From: JAGXIT01 sp964393815
Lineage (GTDB): Bacteria; Patescibacteriota; Saccharimonadia; Saccharimonadales; UBA4665
NCBI GenBank assembly: GCA_964393815.1
Contig: CAYMUP010000030.1
Coordinates: forward strand, 1-12,053
Reading direction: 5' to 3'
DNA length: 12,053 nucleotides
Part shown: one piece after another, positions 6,019 to 11,534 of the stretch
Layout of the letters: every line of letters begins with the position of its first letter
Position numbering within the stretch: the stretch's first letter is position 1
Translations under genes and position numbers: made by a program
Notes under the pieces: generated by a model
The model's input: the letters and a program-made list of their open reading frames with translations, nothing else
Told to the model about the DNA's origin: nothing
Databases searched by the model: none

Positions 6019-6891
6019 GTGACAGATTCGCTTCTCGTTATTGTGGGTGAGACCGCGAGTGGCAAGTCAGCTTTGGCATTACAGGTAGCCGAACACTACC
6101 GAAGCGAGCTTATTTGCGCCGATGCCATGACAGTGTATAAGGGCTTTGATATTGGCACTGCCAAGCCAACCGCAGAGGAGCAAACACAAGTTCCACATCA
6201 CTTACTCGATATCGCCGATCCAAAGATGGGGTTCAATGCACCCCTGTTTAAAATCGCATCCCAGGTGAAAATCGCCGAAATATCTGCTCGAGGCAATCTG
6301 CCGATTCTAGTCGGCGGCACGGGCCTCTATATCGACAGCATATTGTATGATTATGGGTTTTTAGAGGCCTCAGAGCCTGCCGAACGGGCAAAGTTAGACT
6401 CGATGTCGCTCGCTGCGCTACTTGAGCTTGCCACTCAACGTAACTTACCTCTAGAGACAGTAGACGCGCGCAACAAGCGCCGCGTTATACGGCTTATCGA
6501 AAACGCCGGCGCCACACCGACCAGGCAGGCACTTCGCCCAAACACAATCATCGTTGGGCTTGCGCCTGATCGCGCTGAGTTAGATAAGCGAATCACTCAG
6601 CGCGTTGACGCGATGCTAGCTGAGGGGCTTGCGGCAGAGGTACGAGGCCTTGCTGAGCAATACGGCTGGGACGTGGAGCCAATGAAGGCGATAGGCTACC
6701 GTGAGTGGCTTGAGTATTTTGAGGGCAAACAGTCACTAGAGATAACCCGTGAGCGCATCATTGCCGGTACACGTCGTCTAGCCAAAAAACAACGAACCTG
6801 GTTCCGCCGCAACCCTGATATCGTATGGTTCAATAATCAAAACGAAGCATATGAGTACTTACAAAAAACAATGGTGTTCAAACAGCAATAA
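6019..6891 (+). CDS. miaA: tRNA dimethylallyltransferase
   Basis: Adds a dimethylallyl group to N6 of A37 in tRNAs that read codons starting with U. 290 aa with GTG start at 6019. The GTG follows the previous stop by 1 nt and has AGGAG about 10 nt upstream; the frame further upstream runs over the ATL gene. It has the P-loop GETASGKS (10-17), DAMTVYKGFDIGTAKP (35-50), PHHLLDIADP, ILVGGTGLY (97-104), NKRRVIRLIE, KAIGYREW (223-230) and the C-terminal KKQRTWFRR. The DxMxxY region has Thr where many homologs have Gln. It is the last gene of the thrS operon. Confidence 0.95.
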   Translation: MTDSLLVIVGETASGKSALALQVAEHYRSELICADAMTVYKGFDIGTAKPTAEEQTQVPHHLLDIADPKMGFNAPLFKIASQVKIAEISARGNLPILVGGTGLYIDSILYDYGFLEASEPAERAKLDSMSLAALLELATQRNLPLETVDARNKRRVIRLIENAGATPTRQALRPNTIIVGLAPDRAELDKRITQRVDAMLAEGLAAEVRGLAEQYGWDVEPMKAIGYREWLEYFEGKQSLEITRERIIAGTRRLAKKQRTWFRRNPDIVWFNNQNEAYEYLQKTMVFKQQ

Positions 6892-6947
6892 CAGATACGT
6901 TAGCGTAGACTATAAAGCAACAGTTTTGAACAAATGGTGTTCAAAAC
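6870..6947. promoter_or_regulatory. Palindromic operator candidate plus extra half-site
   Basis: A perfect 9-bp inverted repeat GTTTTGAAC (6923-6931) / GTTCAAAAC (6939-6947) with a 7-nt spacer lies just upstream of the winged-helix gene and overlaps the expected -35 position. A third half-site is at the end of miaA: the 13-mer AATGGTGTTCAAA occurs at 6870-6882 and again at 6933-6945. Autoregulation by the downstream regulator is an inference. Confidence 0.55.
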
Positions 6948-6960
6948 AAAAATTATTTGG

Positions 6961-6966
6961 TACACT
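6961..6966 (+). promoter_or_regulatory. -10-like box, leaderless start of HTH gene
   Basis: TACACT lies 6 nt before ATG 6973, so the predicted transcription start falls on the start codon. The -35 region would lie within the palindrome at 6923-6947. No Shine-Dalgarno sequence is present. Confidence 0.4.
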
Positions 6967-6972
6967 AGGTTC

Positions 6973-7590
6973 ATGATTGAACAATTGTTTGGGTCTAAGA
7001 CACGCGTAAAATTACTGAAGCTTTTTTATGGCAATGCGAACCGCTCATTTTATGTGCGCGAGATTACGCGCAAGATCGACGAGCAGATTAACTCGGTGCG
7101 GCGAGAGCTTGCAAACCTACAAAACGTGGGTATCATCACCAGCGACACAAGCAACAACAAAGTTTATTATGAAGTAAATCAGCGGTACGAATATTTTGAG
7201 CCGCTTCAGGCGATCTTTGGCGGTAAGCCGATGAAGGCAAAGAAATCTACCAAAACGGCCAAACCAGATGAGGCGAATGAGACGTTGACAGCCGGGCAAG
7301 AGCCAGAGGACCTAAAGGCGCTTGGACATGTCGAAGCGGCCTGTTTGCTGGGGCAGTTTACCCGCGACGCCCAGAGTGGCGTCGATGTTGTTATCATCGG
7401 CAACGTCAACCAAAACGCCCTTAACAAGTATGTCGCTGAGCTAGAGGAGCAAGAAAACAAAGAGCTCCGCTACAGCGTCTTTTCGGCCGAAGAGTTTAAG
7501 TACCGCGTGCTTATAAAAGACAGATTTGTTTCAAATATATTGTCTGCCAAAAAGCAGGTGCTCGTCGATAGTCTCGGTATTTTTGCCTGA
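6973..7590 (+). CDS. Winged-helix regulator with NTase-like C-terminus
   Basis: 205 aa from ATG 6973. The upstream ATG at 6934 lies inside the palindrome, so the shorter start is preferred. The N-terminal ~75 residues form a winged helix: IEQLFGSKTRVKLLKLF, FYVREITRKI and NSVRRELANLQNVGII as recognition helix, then a YYEVN wing. Residues 86-115 are a lysine-, proline- and glutamate-rich linker. The C-terminal part (VDVVIIGNVNQNALNKYV ... RYSVFSAEEFKYRV) resembles the degenerate nucleotidyltransferase-like domain found behind some HTH domains. A role as DNA-binding transcriptional regulator is likely; its targets are unknown, though the palindrome at 6923-6947 is a natural candidate. It stands between miaA and the MBL-fold gene as a separate transcription unit. 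Confidence 0.7.
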   Translation: MIEQLFGSKTRVKLLKLFYGNANRSFYVREITRKIDEQINSVRRELANLQNVGIITSDTSNNKVYYEVNQRYEYFEPLQAIFGGKPMKAKKSTKTAKPDEANETLTAGQEPEDLKALGHVEAACLLGQFTRDAQSGVDVVIIGNVNQNALNKYVAELEEQENKELRYSVFSAEEFKYRVLIKDRFVSNILSAKKQVLVDSLGIFA

Positions 7591-7621
7591 AACAGGGGTA
7601 GCAGTTCGGAAACAGATAGGC

Positions 7622-7659
7622 TATAGTGTAGATTAGTAATCGCAGTGGAGTTACTAATC
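7622..7659 (+). promoter_or_regulatory. -10-like box and 9-bp palindrome before MBL gene
   Basis: TATAGT (7622-7627) predicts a start near 7634. It is followed immediately by a perfect inverted repeat GATTAGTAA (7631-7639) / TTACTAATC (7651-7659) with an 11-nt spacer. This could be an operator downstream of the -10 or a 5'-end mRNA hairpin. No convincing -35 is seen. Confidence 0.4.
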
Positions 7660-7695
7660 ACTGAAAACTAACCACTAAAACTGGAGTTATACATA

Positions 7696-8322
7696 ATGGA
7701 TATACAATTTTACGGCGCCAACTGTGTGGTACTGACGACCAAGCAGTTACGAATCGTTATCGACGATAGGATAAGTGAGATGGGCGGTAAGAGTGTCGCA
7801 AAAGAAGGTGATATCTGTCTTTTTACCAGCCGTCACGCAGAACATGTAGCGGGCGCTAAAATGACCATCGATACCCCTGGTGAGTATGAGATTAGCGGCA
7901 TCAATATCTACGGATTGCAGTCTAGAGCGCATATGGATCAAGAAAATGAGCGTAGCGCGGTGATGTACAAAATTGTCGCTGGTGACGTAAAAGTGCTCGT
8001 AACGGGCCATGTATATCCAAAGTTTAGCGAGGCAAAGCTCGAAGACATTGGGCTGATTGATGTAATGGTCGTGCCCGTAGGTGGCAATGGCTACACCATG
8101 GACCCAATCGGCGCGCTACAGGTTATTAAGCAGGTTGAACCCAAACTGGTCGTGCCAACTCACTACGACGACAAATCGCTTACATTTGAAGTGCCTCAGA
8201 CCTCACTTGAAGAGGCTGTGAAAGGTCTCGGCATGGAGCCCAAAGAAACGACCAAAAAACTGGTTTATAAACCAAGCGAAGTGACTGATACGACGCAGCT
8301 CGTCATCCTCGAAAAAGCTTAA
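7696..8322 (+). CDS. Metallo-beta-lactamase-fold protein (UPF0173-like)
   Basis: 208 aa; ATG 7696 with GGAG 9 nt upstream. The pattern is IQFYGANCVVL, VIDDR, then FTSRHAEHVAGAK (43-55) in the place of the HxHxDH motif. Then come TPGEYEISGINIYG, VLVTGHV, DVMVVPVGG (122-130) and LVVPTHYDD (151-159, H156). This resembles small predicted L-ascorbate-6-phosphate-lactonase/UPF0173-type MBL proteins. The metal motif is degenerate: SRHAEH lacks the first His, so hydrolytic activity is uncertain. It has its own 5' leader with Shine-Dalgarno, unlike its neighbours. The next stretch downstream is non-coding. Confidence 0.75.
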   Translation: MDIQFYGANCVVLTTKQLRIVIDDRISEMGGKSVAKEGDICLFTSRHAEHVAGAKMTIDTPGEYEISGINIYGLQSRAHMDQENERSAVMYKIVAGDVKVLVTGHVYPKFSEAKLEDIGLIDVMVVPVGGNGYTMDPIGALQVIKQVEPKLVVPTHYDDKSLTFEVPQTSLEEAVKGLGMEPKETTKKLVYKPSEVTDTTQLVILEKA

Positions 8323-8424
8323 CTTTCTCCTCAGCTCAACTCCTGATTTCACCTGGGATTCTATTTTAACTTCAGTGACTTTCACTTCATTTGGTAATTG
8401 GACGTTAGTAGCTGCGGGGTTCGT

Positions 8425-8623
8425 GGCACTCTGGAGCCTCCCGGCTCGATATGTTGTCAGCTCATACTAACTTACCCTGCAAGGGTCAGTAACCACTCTT
8501 TGTGGTTACTGGTTGTATGACTGATCAACAGTCGACCGAGATGGTGGAAGTGTGCCGAGACTTTTTGCCTTCTTTTTCTTCGGCAGAAAAAGAAGGTCGT
8601 ACAACAGCCGGGAGGGCTGGTGT
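8425..8623. ncRNA. Hairpin-dense region, candidate structured RNA
   Basis: Within ~200 bp there are six stems. They are GAGCC/GGCTC (8434-8447), ACCCT/AGGGT (8474-8486), CAGTAACCAC/GTGGTTACTG (8487-8511, 10 bp), GACTG/CAGTC (8519-8533), CCTTCTTTTTCT/AGAAAAAGAAGG (8568-8596, 12 bp) and CAGCC/GGCTG (8605-8619). GGCAC (8425-8429) and GTGCC (8552-8556) can close the first four into a junction. TGCCGA (8553-8558) also matches TCGGCA (8580-8585), an alternative pairing or pseudoknot. No tmRNA, RNase P or SRP signature is seen. All helices are Watson-Crick, so the strand cannot be chosen. It lies between the convergent MBL gene and rpmB. Confidence 0.45.
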
Positions 8624-8695
8624 ATGAAATGGGTTATTGTTTTTTTGTTTTGTTTCTCTCTGAATTCCCAATCAAACCAAAGGGTGGTGCCAAGT

Positions 8696-8887
8696 TTAAG
8701 CGACGAGGCCTTTTTTCTTGAGGGTACGAAGAGCTTGGGTACTGATTTTGAGCTTCACTTTTTTGCCATCGACTAGAATGGTTTTGTTCTGAAGGTTTGG
8801 TTTCCAGACTTTTTTGGTGTGGCGTTGGCTGAAGCTAACGTTACTACCAAATTGTTTACCTTTACCGGTAAGTTCACATCTCTGCAT
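8696..8887 (-). CDS. rpmB: 50S ribosomal protein L28
   Basis: 63 aa, within the size range of bacterial L28. It starts MQRCELTGKGKQFGSNVSFSQRHTKK, followed by VWKPNLQ and ISTQALRTLKKKGLVA, matching the L28 pattern of an N-terminal TGK, a GNNVSHS-like block, PNLQ, and an S-x-ALRTLKK tail. It is a component of the large ribosomal subunit. ATG 8887 is preceded by AGGAG (8902-8898) at 10-nt spacing. It has its own good promoter (TTGACT/TACAAT) that overlaps the divergent protease promoter. It is transcribed toward the hairpin cluster at 8425-8623, which would be in its 3' UTR if no terminator intervenes. Confidence 0.93.
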   Translation of the reverse strand: MQRCELTGKGKQFGSNVSFSQRHTKKVWKPNLQNKTILVDGKKVKLKISTQALRTLKKKGLVA

Positions 8888-8947
8888 GGTTCTTGTACTC
8901 CTACAAAATTAGTGCCAGCAAGTGGCTGACTGCACGTTCAGGGGTAG

Positions 8948-8976
8948 ATTGTATCTGTTTTGACTACGAAAGTCAA
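8948..8976 (-). promoter_or_regulatory. rpmB promoter
   Basis: On the minus strand, TTGACT (8976-8971), a 17-bp spacer and TACAAT (8953-8948) lie upstream of rpmB and leave a leader of about 55 nt with Shine-Dalgarno. The -35 box is one half of a palindrome shared with the opposite promoter. Confidence 0.7.
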
Positions 8977-8989
8977 CCACTGCTATACT
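8960..8989 (+). promoter_or_regulatory. Site-2 protease promoter, leaderless
   Basis: TTGACT (8960-8965), an 18-bp spacer and TATACT (8984-8989) are followed by 8 nt to ATG 8998, leaving essentially no 5' leader. The two -35 boxes (8960-8965 and 8971-8976) face each other as a perfect 6-bp inverted repeat with a 5-nt spacer. Confidence 0.7.
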
Positions 8990-8997
8990 AGTACGTA

Positions 8998-9606
8998 ATG
9001 AACTTGGATTTTAGTCTTTGGGGTATAGTGCTGATTTTGGGATGCATACTCATCTCGATGGTCGTGCACGAGTACATGCACGCATATGCTGGCTACAAAC
9101 TTGGTGACTCAACAGCGCGCGACGAAGGTCGCCTGACACTTAACCCCCTTGCGCACATTGACCCAATACTGACCATTGGACTGCCGCTTGTTATGCTGCT
9201 CATGCACTTGCCGCCGGTTCTAGCTGCAAAACCAGTGCCGTTTACTCCCGGGCGGGTGCGTAAGGGCGAGTTTGGTGCGGCGGTGATTGCGGCGGCAGGG
9301 CCACTTTCAAATCTGGGACTAGCTATCATTGCTTCTTTGCTTGGTCACGCGGCGAGCGGGGAAGTACTAAATGCGTTACAGACTTTTATGGTAATCAATG
9401 TCGCACTCTTTGTTTTCAATATGCTGCCGCTGCCCCCACTTGATGGCTCGCGTGTGCTCTACGCATTTTCTCCGCGGCCACTTCGTGACCTGCTGGAGCG
9501 AGTTGAGCCGTACGGCTTTATGATTATTATCATTTTGGTAGTGATGGGCGGTTTTGGTGGAGCTTTAACGACGCTCAACGATATTGTGCTCAGCATGCTT
9601 CCGTAG
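8998..9606 (+). CDS. Site-2 protease family intramembrane metalloprotease
   Basis: 202 aa, mostly hydrophobic with about five to six membrane segments. HEYMH (24-28) is the HExxH zinc motif in the first membrane helix. AAGPLSN (99-105) and NMLPLPPLDG (141-150) supply the third zinc ligand Asp149 as in S2P/M50 proteases of the compact YwhC-like type, which lack PDZ domains. Such enzymes cleave transmembrane segments, often of anti-sigma factors or signal-peptide remnants; the substrate here is unknown. No Shine-Dalgarno is present; the promoter -10 sits 8 nt before the ATG. It is divergent from rpmB. Confidence 0.92.
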   Translation: MNLDFSLWGIVLILGCILISMVVHEYMHAYAGYKLGDSTARDEGRLTLNPLAHIDPILTIGLPLVMLLMHLPPVLAAKPVPFTPGRVRKGEFGAAVIAAAGPLSNLGLAIIASLLGHAASGEVLNALQTFMVINVALFVFNMLPLPPLDGSRVLYAFSPRPLRDLLERVEPYGFMIIIILVVMGGFGGALTTLNDIVLSMLP

Positions 9607-9630
9607 CGAGCATAGCAACTGTAAGAACAC

Positions 9631-9639
9631 TGGTATAAT
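9631..9639 (+). promoter_or_regulatory. Extended -10 promoter of candidate RNA
   Basis: TGGTATAAT (TG-N-TATAAT, 9631-9639) predicts transcription from about 9646, exactly where the closing helix of the downstream RNA begins. A recognisable -35 is lacking, as is common with extended -10 promoters. Confidence 0.7.
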
Positions 9640-9645
9640 GTAGGG

Positions 9646-9824
9646 GCTAGGGAAAACCTTGTTTTTAAGCAGGGCGCCAGCTATTGATTATCTGAATACT
9701 AATCAATAGGGAACCTTATAGCTGTAGCGACCGTGGTTGCTGCGTGCGGGTACCCACCTTGGAATTTTTCAGGGCTAATCACGCTGGACCCTAGCATATT
9801 AAGGAGGGGAATATCCCCTCCTTA
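9646..9824 (+). ncRNA. Structured non-coding RNA, class not recognised
   Basis: The ends pair: GCTAGGG (9646-9652) with CCCTAGC (9789-9795). Inside are CCTTG/CAGGG (9657-9674), CAG/CTG (9678-9680, 9722-9724), a 10-bp CTATTGATTA/TAATCAATAG (9681-9709), GCGAC/GTTGC (9727-9740) and GCGTG/CACGC (9742-9746, 9780-9784). The last encloses a second CCTTG/CAGGG hairpin (9757-9774). The two ACCTTG...CAGGGC hairpins are near-identical with different 8-nt loops. U·G pairs (for example 9759·9772) fit the plus strand. A 10-bp hairpin (9800-9824) ends it. CAGCTAT/ATAGCTG (9678-9684, 9718-9724) is an alternative pairing. It lacks 6S, SRP, tmRNA and RNase P signatures known to me. Confidence 0.7.
9800..9824 (+). 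terminator. 10-bp hairpin, possible terminator
   Basis: TAAGGAGGGG (9800-9809) pairs with CCCCTCCTTA (9815-9824) over loop aatat. The following sequence is only moderately T-rich (TCTCATTTCATT), so termination is plausible but not certain. The stem contains a perfect Shine-Dalgarno core and its complement. Confidence 0.5.
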
Positions 9825-9857
9825 TCTCATTTCATTCGGATTCTCCCCTGAAGCTGA

Positions 9858-9892
9858 ATTACCTAGACCGAATTAAATCCGGCCTAGGTAAT
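9858..9892. repeat. Strong hairpin
   Basis: ATTACCTAG (9858-9866) pairs perfectly with CTAGGTAAT (9884-9892), continued inward by CCG/CGG after a mismatch. No T-run follows directly. It lies between the candidate RNA and the terminator at 9899-9928; it may belong to either transcript. Confidence 0.7.
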
Positions 9893-9898
9893 GATAAG

Positions 9899-9928
9899 TT
9901 AAAATGCCTTCTTACGAAGGCGTTTTAA
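9899..9928. terminator. Bidirectional intrinsic terminator
   Basis: TTAAAA-t-GCCTTC (9899-9911) pairs with GAAGGC-g-TTTTAA (9916-9928) around ttac, with A/T tails on both sides. It would stop the minus-strand membrane-protein gene and plus-strand transcription from the RNA locus. Confidence 0.8.
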
Positions 9929-9949
9929 GGTCACGTATAATGCAAAACT

Positions 9950-10513
9950 CTATTTGCGAGTGCGGAGCATGCCAAGGTGCTTGACGCCGAGCAGTGTCAA
10001 GATGGTCATGAGTGCAGCACCGGCGAAAGCGGCAAGAGCAGCCCATTTGGCAATCATACCAAACGTCCAGAAACCATAGCCGTCGCCGAGTAACATACCG
10101 CGCAGCGTTTCACCCTGGAAAAGGGCGGTCTTTTGTTTTTGCAGGTCTGCATTGGTTGGGTCAGCCATTGCAGCCGATGAGACCTCTGCGTATGTCTTGC
10201 CACCGGCGATATTCTTTAGGTGGTGTCCAATAAAATCGTTGGCGTAGGCTTTTGCCATCTCGCCGTCTACGACTTGCTTGCCACCGTATTTTTGCAGATC
10301 TGGGTAGTCTGCCGCTGGCAAGCCCTCGCTACCAGCTGGCGGGAAGAAAATCTTTTGAGCTGTCAGCTCGTCTCGCACCATGTCGGTTGCAAAACTGTAG
10401 CCGTACCAGGCAAGACTTCCAATTACGAGCAGTACTACTGTCGCTACACTACCAAGCAGTACAAACACTTTATCTATTACTCTTCTGTCTGATGATGCAG
10501 CTTTTTTAGCCAT
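9950..10513 (-). CDS. Two-TM membrane protein of unknown function
   Basis: 187 aa from ATG 10513, chosen because AAAAAGGGG lies 5 nt upstream; a GTG two codons earlier (10519) overlaps that site. A basic N-terminus (MAKKAASSDRR) is followed by membrane helix 1 (about residues 12-36). An extracytoplasmic or cytoplasmic domain of ~115 residues has LTAQKIFFPP, YGGKQVVDGEMAKAYANDFIGHHL, GGKTYAEVSSAA and a FQGETLRGMLLGDGYGFW block. Membrane helix 2 (about 150-178) ends with RTRK. A similar layout occurs in unnamed actinobacterial and CPR membrane proteins; the function is unknown. Two basic ends suggest both termini inside and the loop outside. It is monocistronic, with its own promoter and terminator. 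Confidence 0.75.
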   Translation of the reverse strand: MAKKAASSDRRVIDKVFVLLGSVATVVLLVIGSLAWYGYSFATDMVRDELTAQKIFFPPAGSEGLPAADYPDLQKYGGKQVVDGEMAKAYANDFIGHHLKNIAGGKTYAEVSSAAMADPTNADLQKQKTALFQGETLRGMLLGDGYGFWTFGMIAKWAALAAFAGAALMTILTLLGVKHLGMLRTRK

Positions 10514-10548
10514 ATCCACCCCTTTTTAGTTATTACTGTAACTCTCTC

Positions 10549-10576
10549 ATCATACCCCTTACGCTAAACTTTGCAA
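10549..10576 (-). promoter_or_regulatory. Promoter of membrane-protein gene
   Basis: On the minus strand, TTGCAA (10576-10571), a 16-bp spacer and TATGAT (10554-10549) precede the gene by about 35 nt. A small hairpin AGCCTT/AAGGCT (10598-10612) lies just upstream of the -35. Confidence 0.5.
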
Positions 10577-10679
10577 ACTGTAGGGTAATTATCAGGTAGC
10601 CTTTTTAAGGCTTACTCTTAATCTCTGGTCATTTTTGCAATTTTTAAAAACAGCAGAACGCAGGGGCGGTTTTAGGTAT

Positions 10680-10712
10680 AAAAATACCTCAGCTTTTTAC
10701 TGAGGTAATTTT
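10680..10712. terminator. Bidirectional terminator-like hairpin
   Basis: TACCTCAG (10685-10692) pairs with CTGAGGTA (10700-10707) around ctttttA-type loop, with A-run on the left and T-rich right flank extending the stem after one mismatch. It lies between the membrane-protein promoter region and the open-frame remnant at 10709-10873. Confidence 0.6.
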
Positions 10713-10873
10713 ATTGGTCGGCTCAGAACGACACTCAACGAACCTGCCTGCAAGACAGCCTATATGCGATTTTACGAAACCATCAGCAATTTAGGGATAA
10801 AGTGGAAAAGTTGCAACGCATCGTCGATAACGCCGTGAAACCAGAGGGATTGGAGCTTATCAAATTTGTGTAG
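10709..10873 (+). pseudogene. Possible C-terminal gene remnant
   Basis: An open frame without a usable start codon ends at TAG 10871-10873. Its last ~44 codons read as plausible protein: LQDSLYAILRNHQQFRDKV, then EKLQRIVDNAVKPEG, then LELIKFV. It has no ribosome-binding site and directly follows a terminator hairpin, so it is either a decayed fragment or chance coding-like sequence. No family is recognised. The NADAR gene's -10 box begins 2 nt after its stop. Confidence 0.25.
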
Positions 10874-10875
10874 GT

Positions 10876-10881
10876 TATAAT
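10876..10881 (+). promoter_or_regulatory. -10 box for NADAR gene
   Basis: A consensus TATAAT lies 9 nt before ATG 10891, leaving a leader of at most 2-3 nt. No good -35 at 17-bp spacing is seen and there is no Shine-Dalgarno. Confidence 0.5.
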
Positions 10882-10890
10882 GTAGACAAT

Positions 10891-11346
10891 ATGACCGAAG
10901 ATAACACTGTAAAAATACCCTACTACGAAACATCTGGCTTCTGTTTCTCGAACTTCTCAGCACACGCCATAGACTATCAAGGAGTGGTATATCCAACAGC
11001 CGAACACGCCTTTCACGCACAGAAGTTTGATGACGCAACACTTCGTGAGCAAATAATAAACTGTGGTAGTCCACTATTGGCTTGGAAGTTAGGTCGAAAA
11101 CTAAAACCACAACGTCGAACGGATTGGGACGATGTAAAGGTTGGCATACTTACCGACATAATCAGAGAAAAAGTCCGACAGTATCCAGAAGTCAAAAGTG
11201 CTTTAGAAGAAACGGGTGATAGACAAATCCTTGAAGTTAATGACGATGATGATTTTTGGGGCACTGGAGCGGACGGCAATGGGCAAAATCATACAGGGAA
11301 AATCCTGATGAAAATTAGAGACGAGCTAGTTAAGGGTGTTCTATAA
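10891..11346 (+). CDS. NADAR-family N-glycosidase (YbiA-like)
   Basis: 151 aa, full family length. FSNFSAHAIDYQGVVYPTAEHAFHAQKF (19-46) contains the SNFS and YPTAEHAFxAxKF core with catalytic-type Glu38. KLGRK (66-70), a conserved-type Trp-Asp (79-80) and DFWGTGADGNGQNHTGKILM (121-140) are the other signature blocks. NADAR proteins cleave N-glycosidic bonds: YbiA acts on damaged riboflavin intermediates, and others remove ADP-ribose from guanine in DNA. The substrate here cannot be assigned, and no DarT-type transferase is in the window. The start appears leaderless. Its stop codon overlaps the -10 box of the next small ORF. Confidence 0.9.
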   Translation: MTEDNTVKIPYYETSGFCFSNFSAHAIDYQGVVYPTAEHAFHAQKFDDATLREQIINCGSPLLAWKLGRKLKPQRRTDWDDVKVGILTDIIREKVRQYPEVKSALEETGDRQILEVNDDDDFWGTGADGNGQNHTGKILMKIRDELVKGVL

Positions 11347-11347
11347 T
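11342..11347 (+). promoter_or_regulatory. -10 box for small acidic ORF
   Basis: A consensus TATAAT overlaps the TAA stop of the NADAR gene and sits 7 nt before ATG 11355, which gives a leaderless start. No clear -35 is present. Confidence 0.45.
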
Positions 11348-11354
11348 TTCCTTT

Positions 11355-11522
11355 ATGAGTAGTGATACCGACGAAACTAAAGAAAACGCTATGCTTCAAG
11401 AAAGTGAAGTTGTAGAGTTGCCACCGCAACAATCAGCGACAGATACAAGCAACTGGGATAACAAAGTCTCTACCGACCCTAGTGGCGAAAAGTATATACG
11501 AGCAGAAGACGAAGAAGCCTAG
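11355..11522 (+). CDS. Small acidic protein of unknown function (55 aa)
   Basis: The frame starts MSSDTDETKENAMLQESE and ends YIRAEDEEA. It is strongly acidic, rich in Asp, Glu, Ser, Thr and Gln, without hydrophobic segments and probably disordered. It lies 8 bp after the NADAR gene and behind a consensus -10 box, and it converges with the SET-domain gene 12 bp away. No family is recognised. It could be a real small protein; length alone does not prove it. Confidence 0.45.
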   Translation: MSSDTDETKENAMLQESEVVELPPQQSATDTSNWDNKVSTDPSGEKYIRAEDEEA

Positions 11523-11534
11523 GTACTGACGAGC

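Noticed and set aside
8203..8385. 60-codon minus-strand frame
   Set aside because: Mostly antisense to the MBL gene, lacks a clear ribosome-binding site, and continues beyond it only in low-complexity sequence.
8405..8640. tmRNA, RNase P RNA or SRP RNA
   Set aside because: I looked for their conserved cores (tRNA-like ends with encoded CCA, RNase P GAGGAAAGTC, SRP GGAAGGAAGCAGC) and found none.
8552..8776. 74-codon plus-strand frame with hydrophobic stretch
   Set aside because: It runs through RNA-like hairpins and antisense to rpmB, and has no ribosome-binding site or family resemblance.
9646..9824. 6S RNA
   Set aside because: The fold is multi-branched rather than a long rod with a central bubble.
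10772..11110. 112-codon minus-strand frame
   Set aside because: Antisense to the NADAR gene, which has strong family motifs; no supporting motifs of its own.
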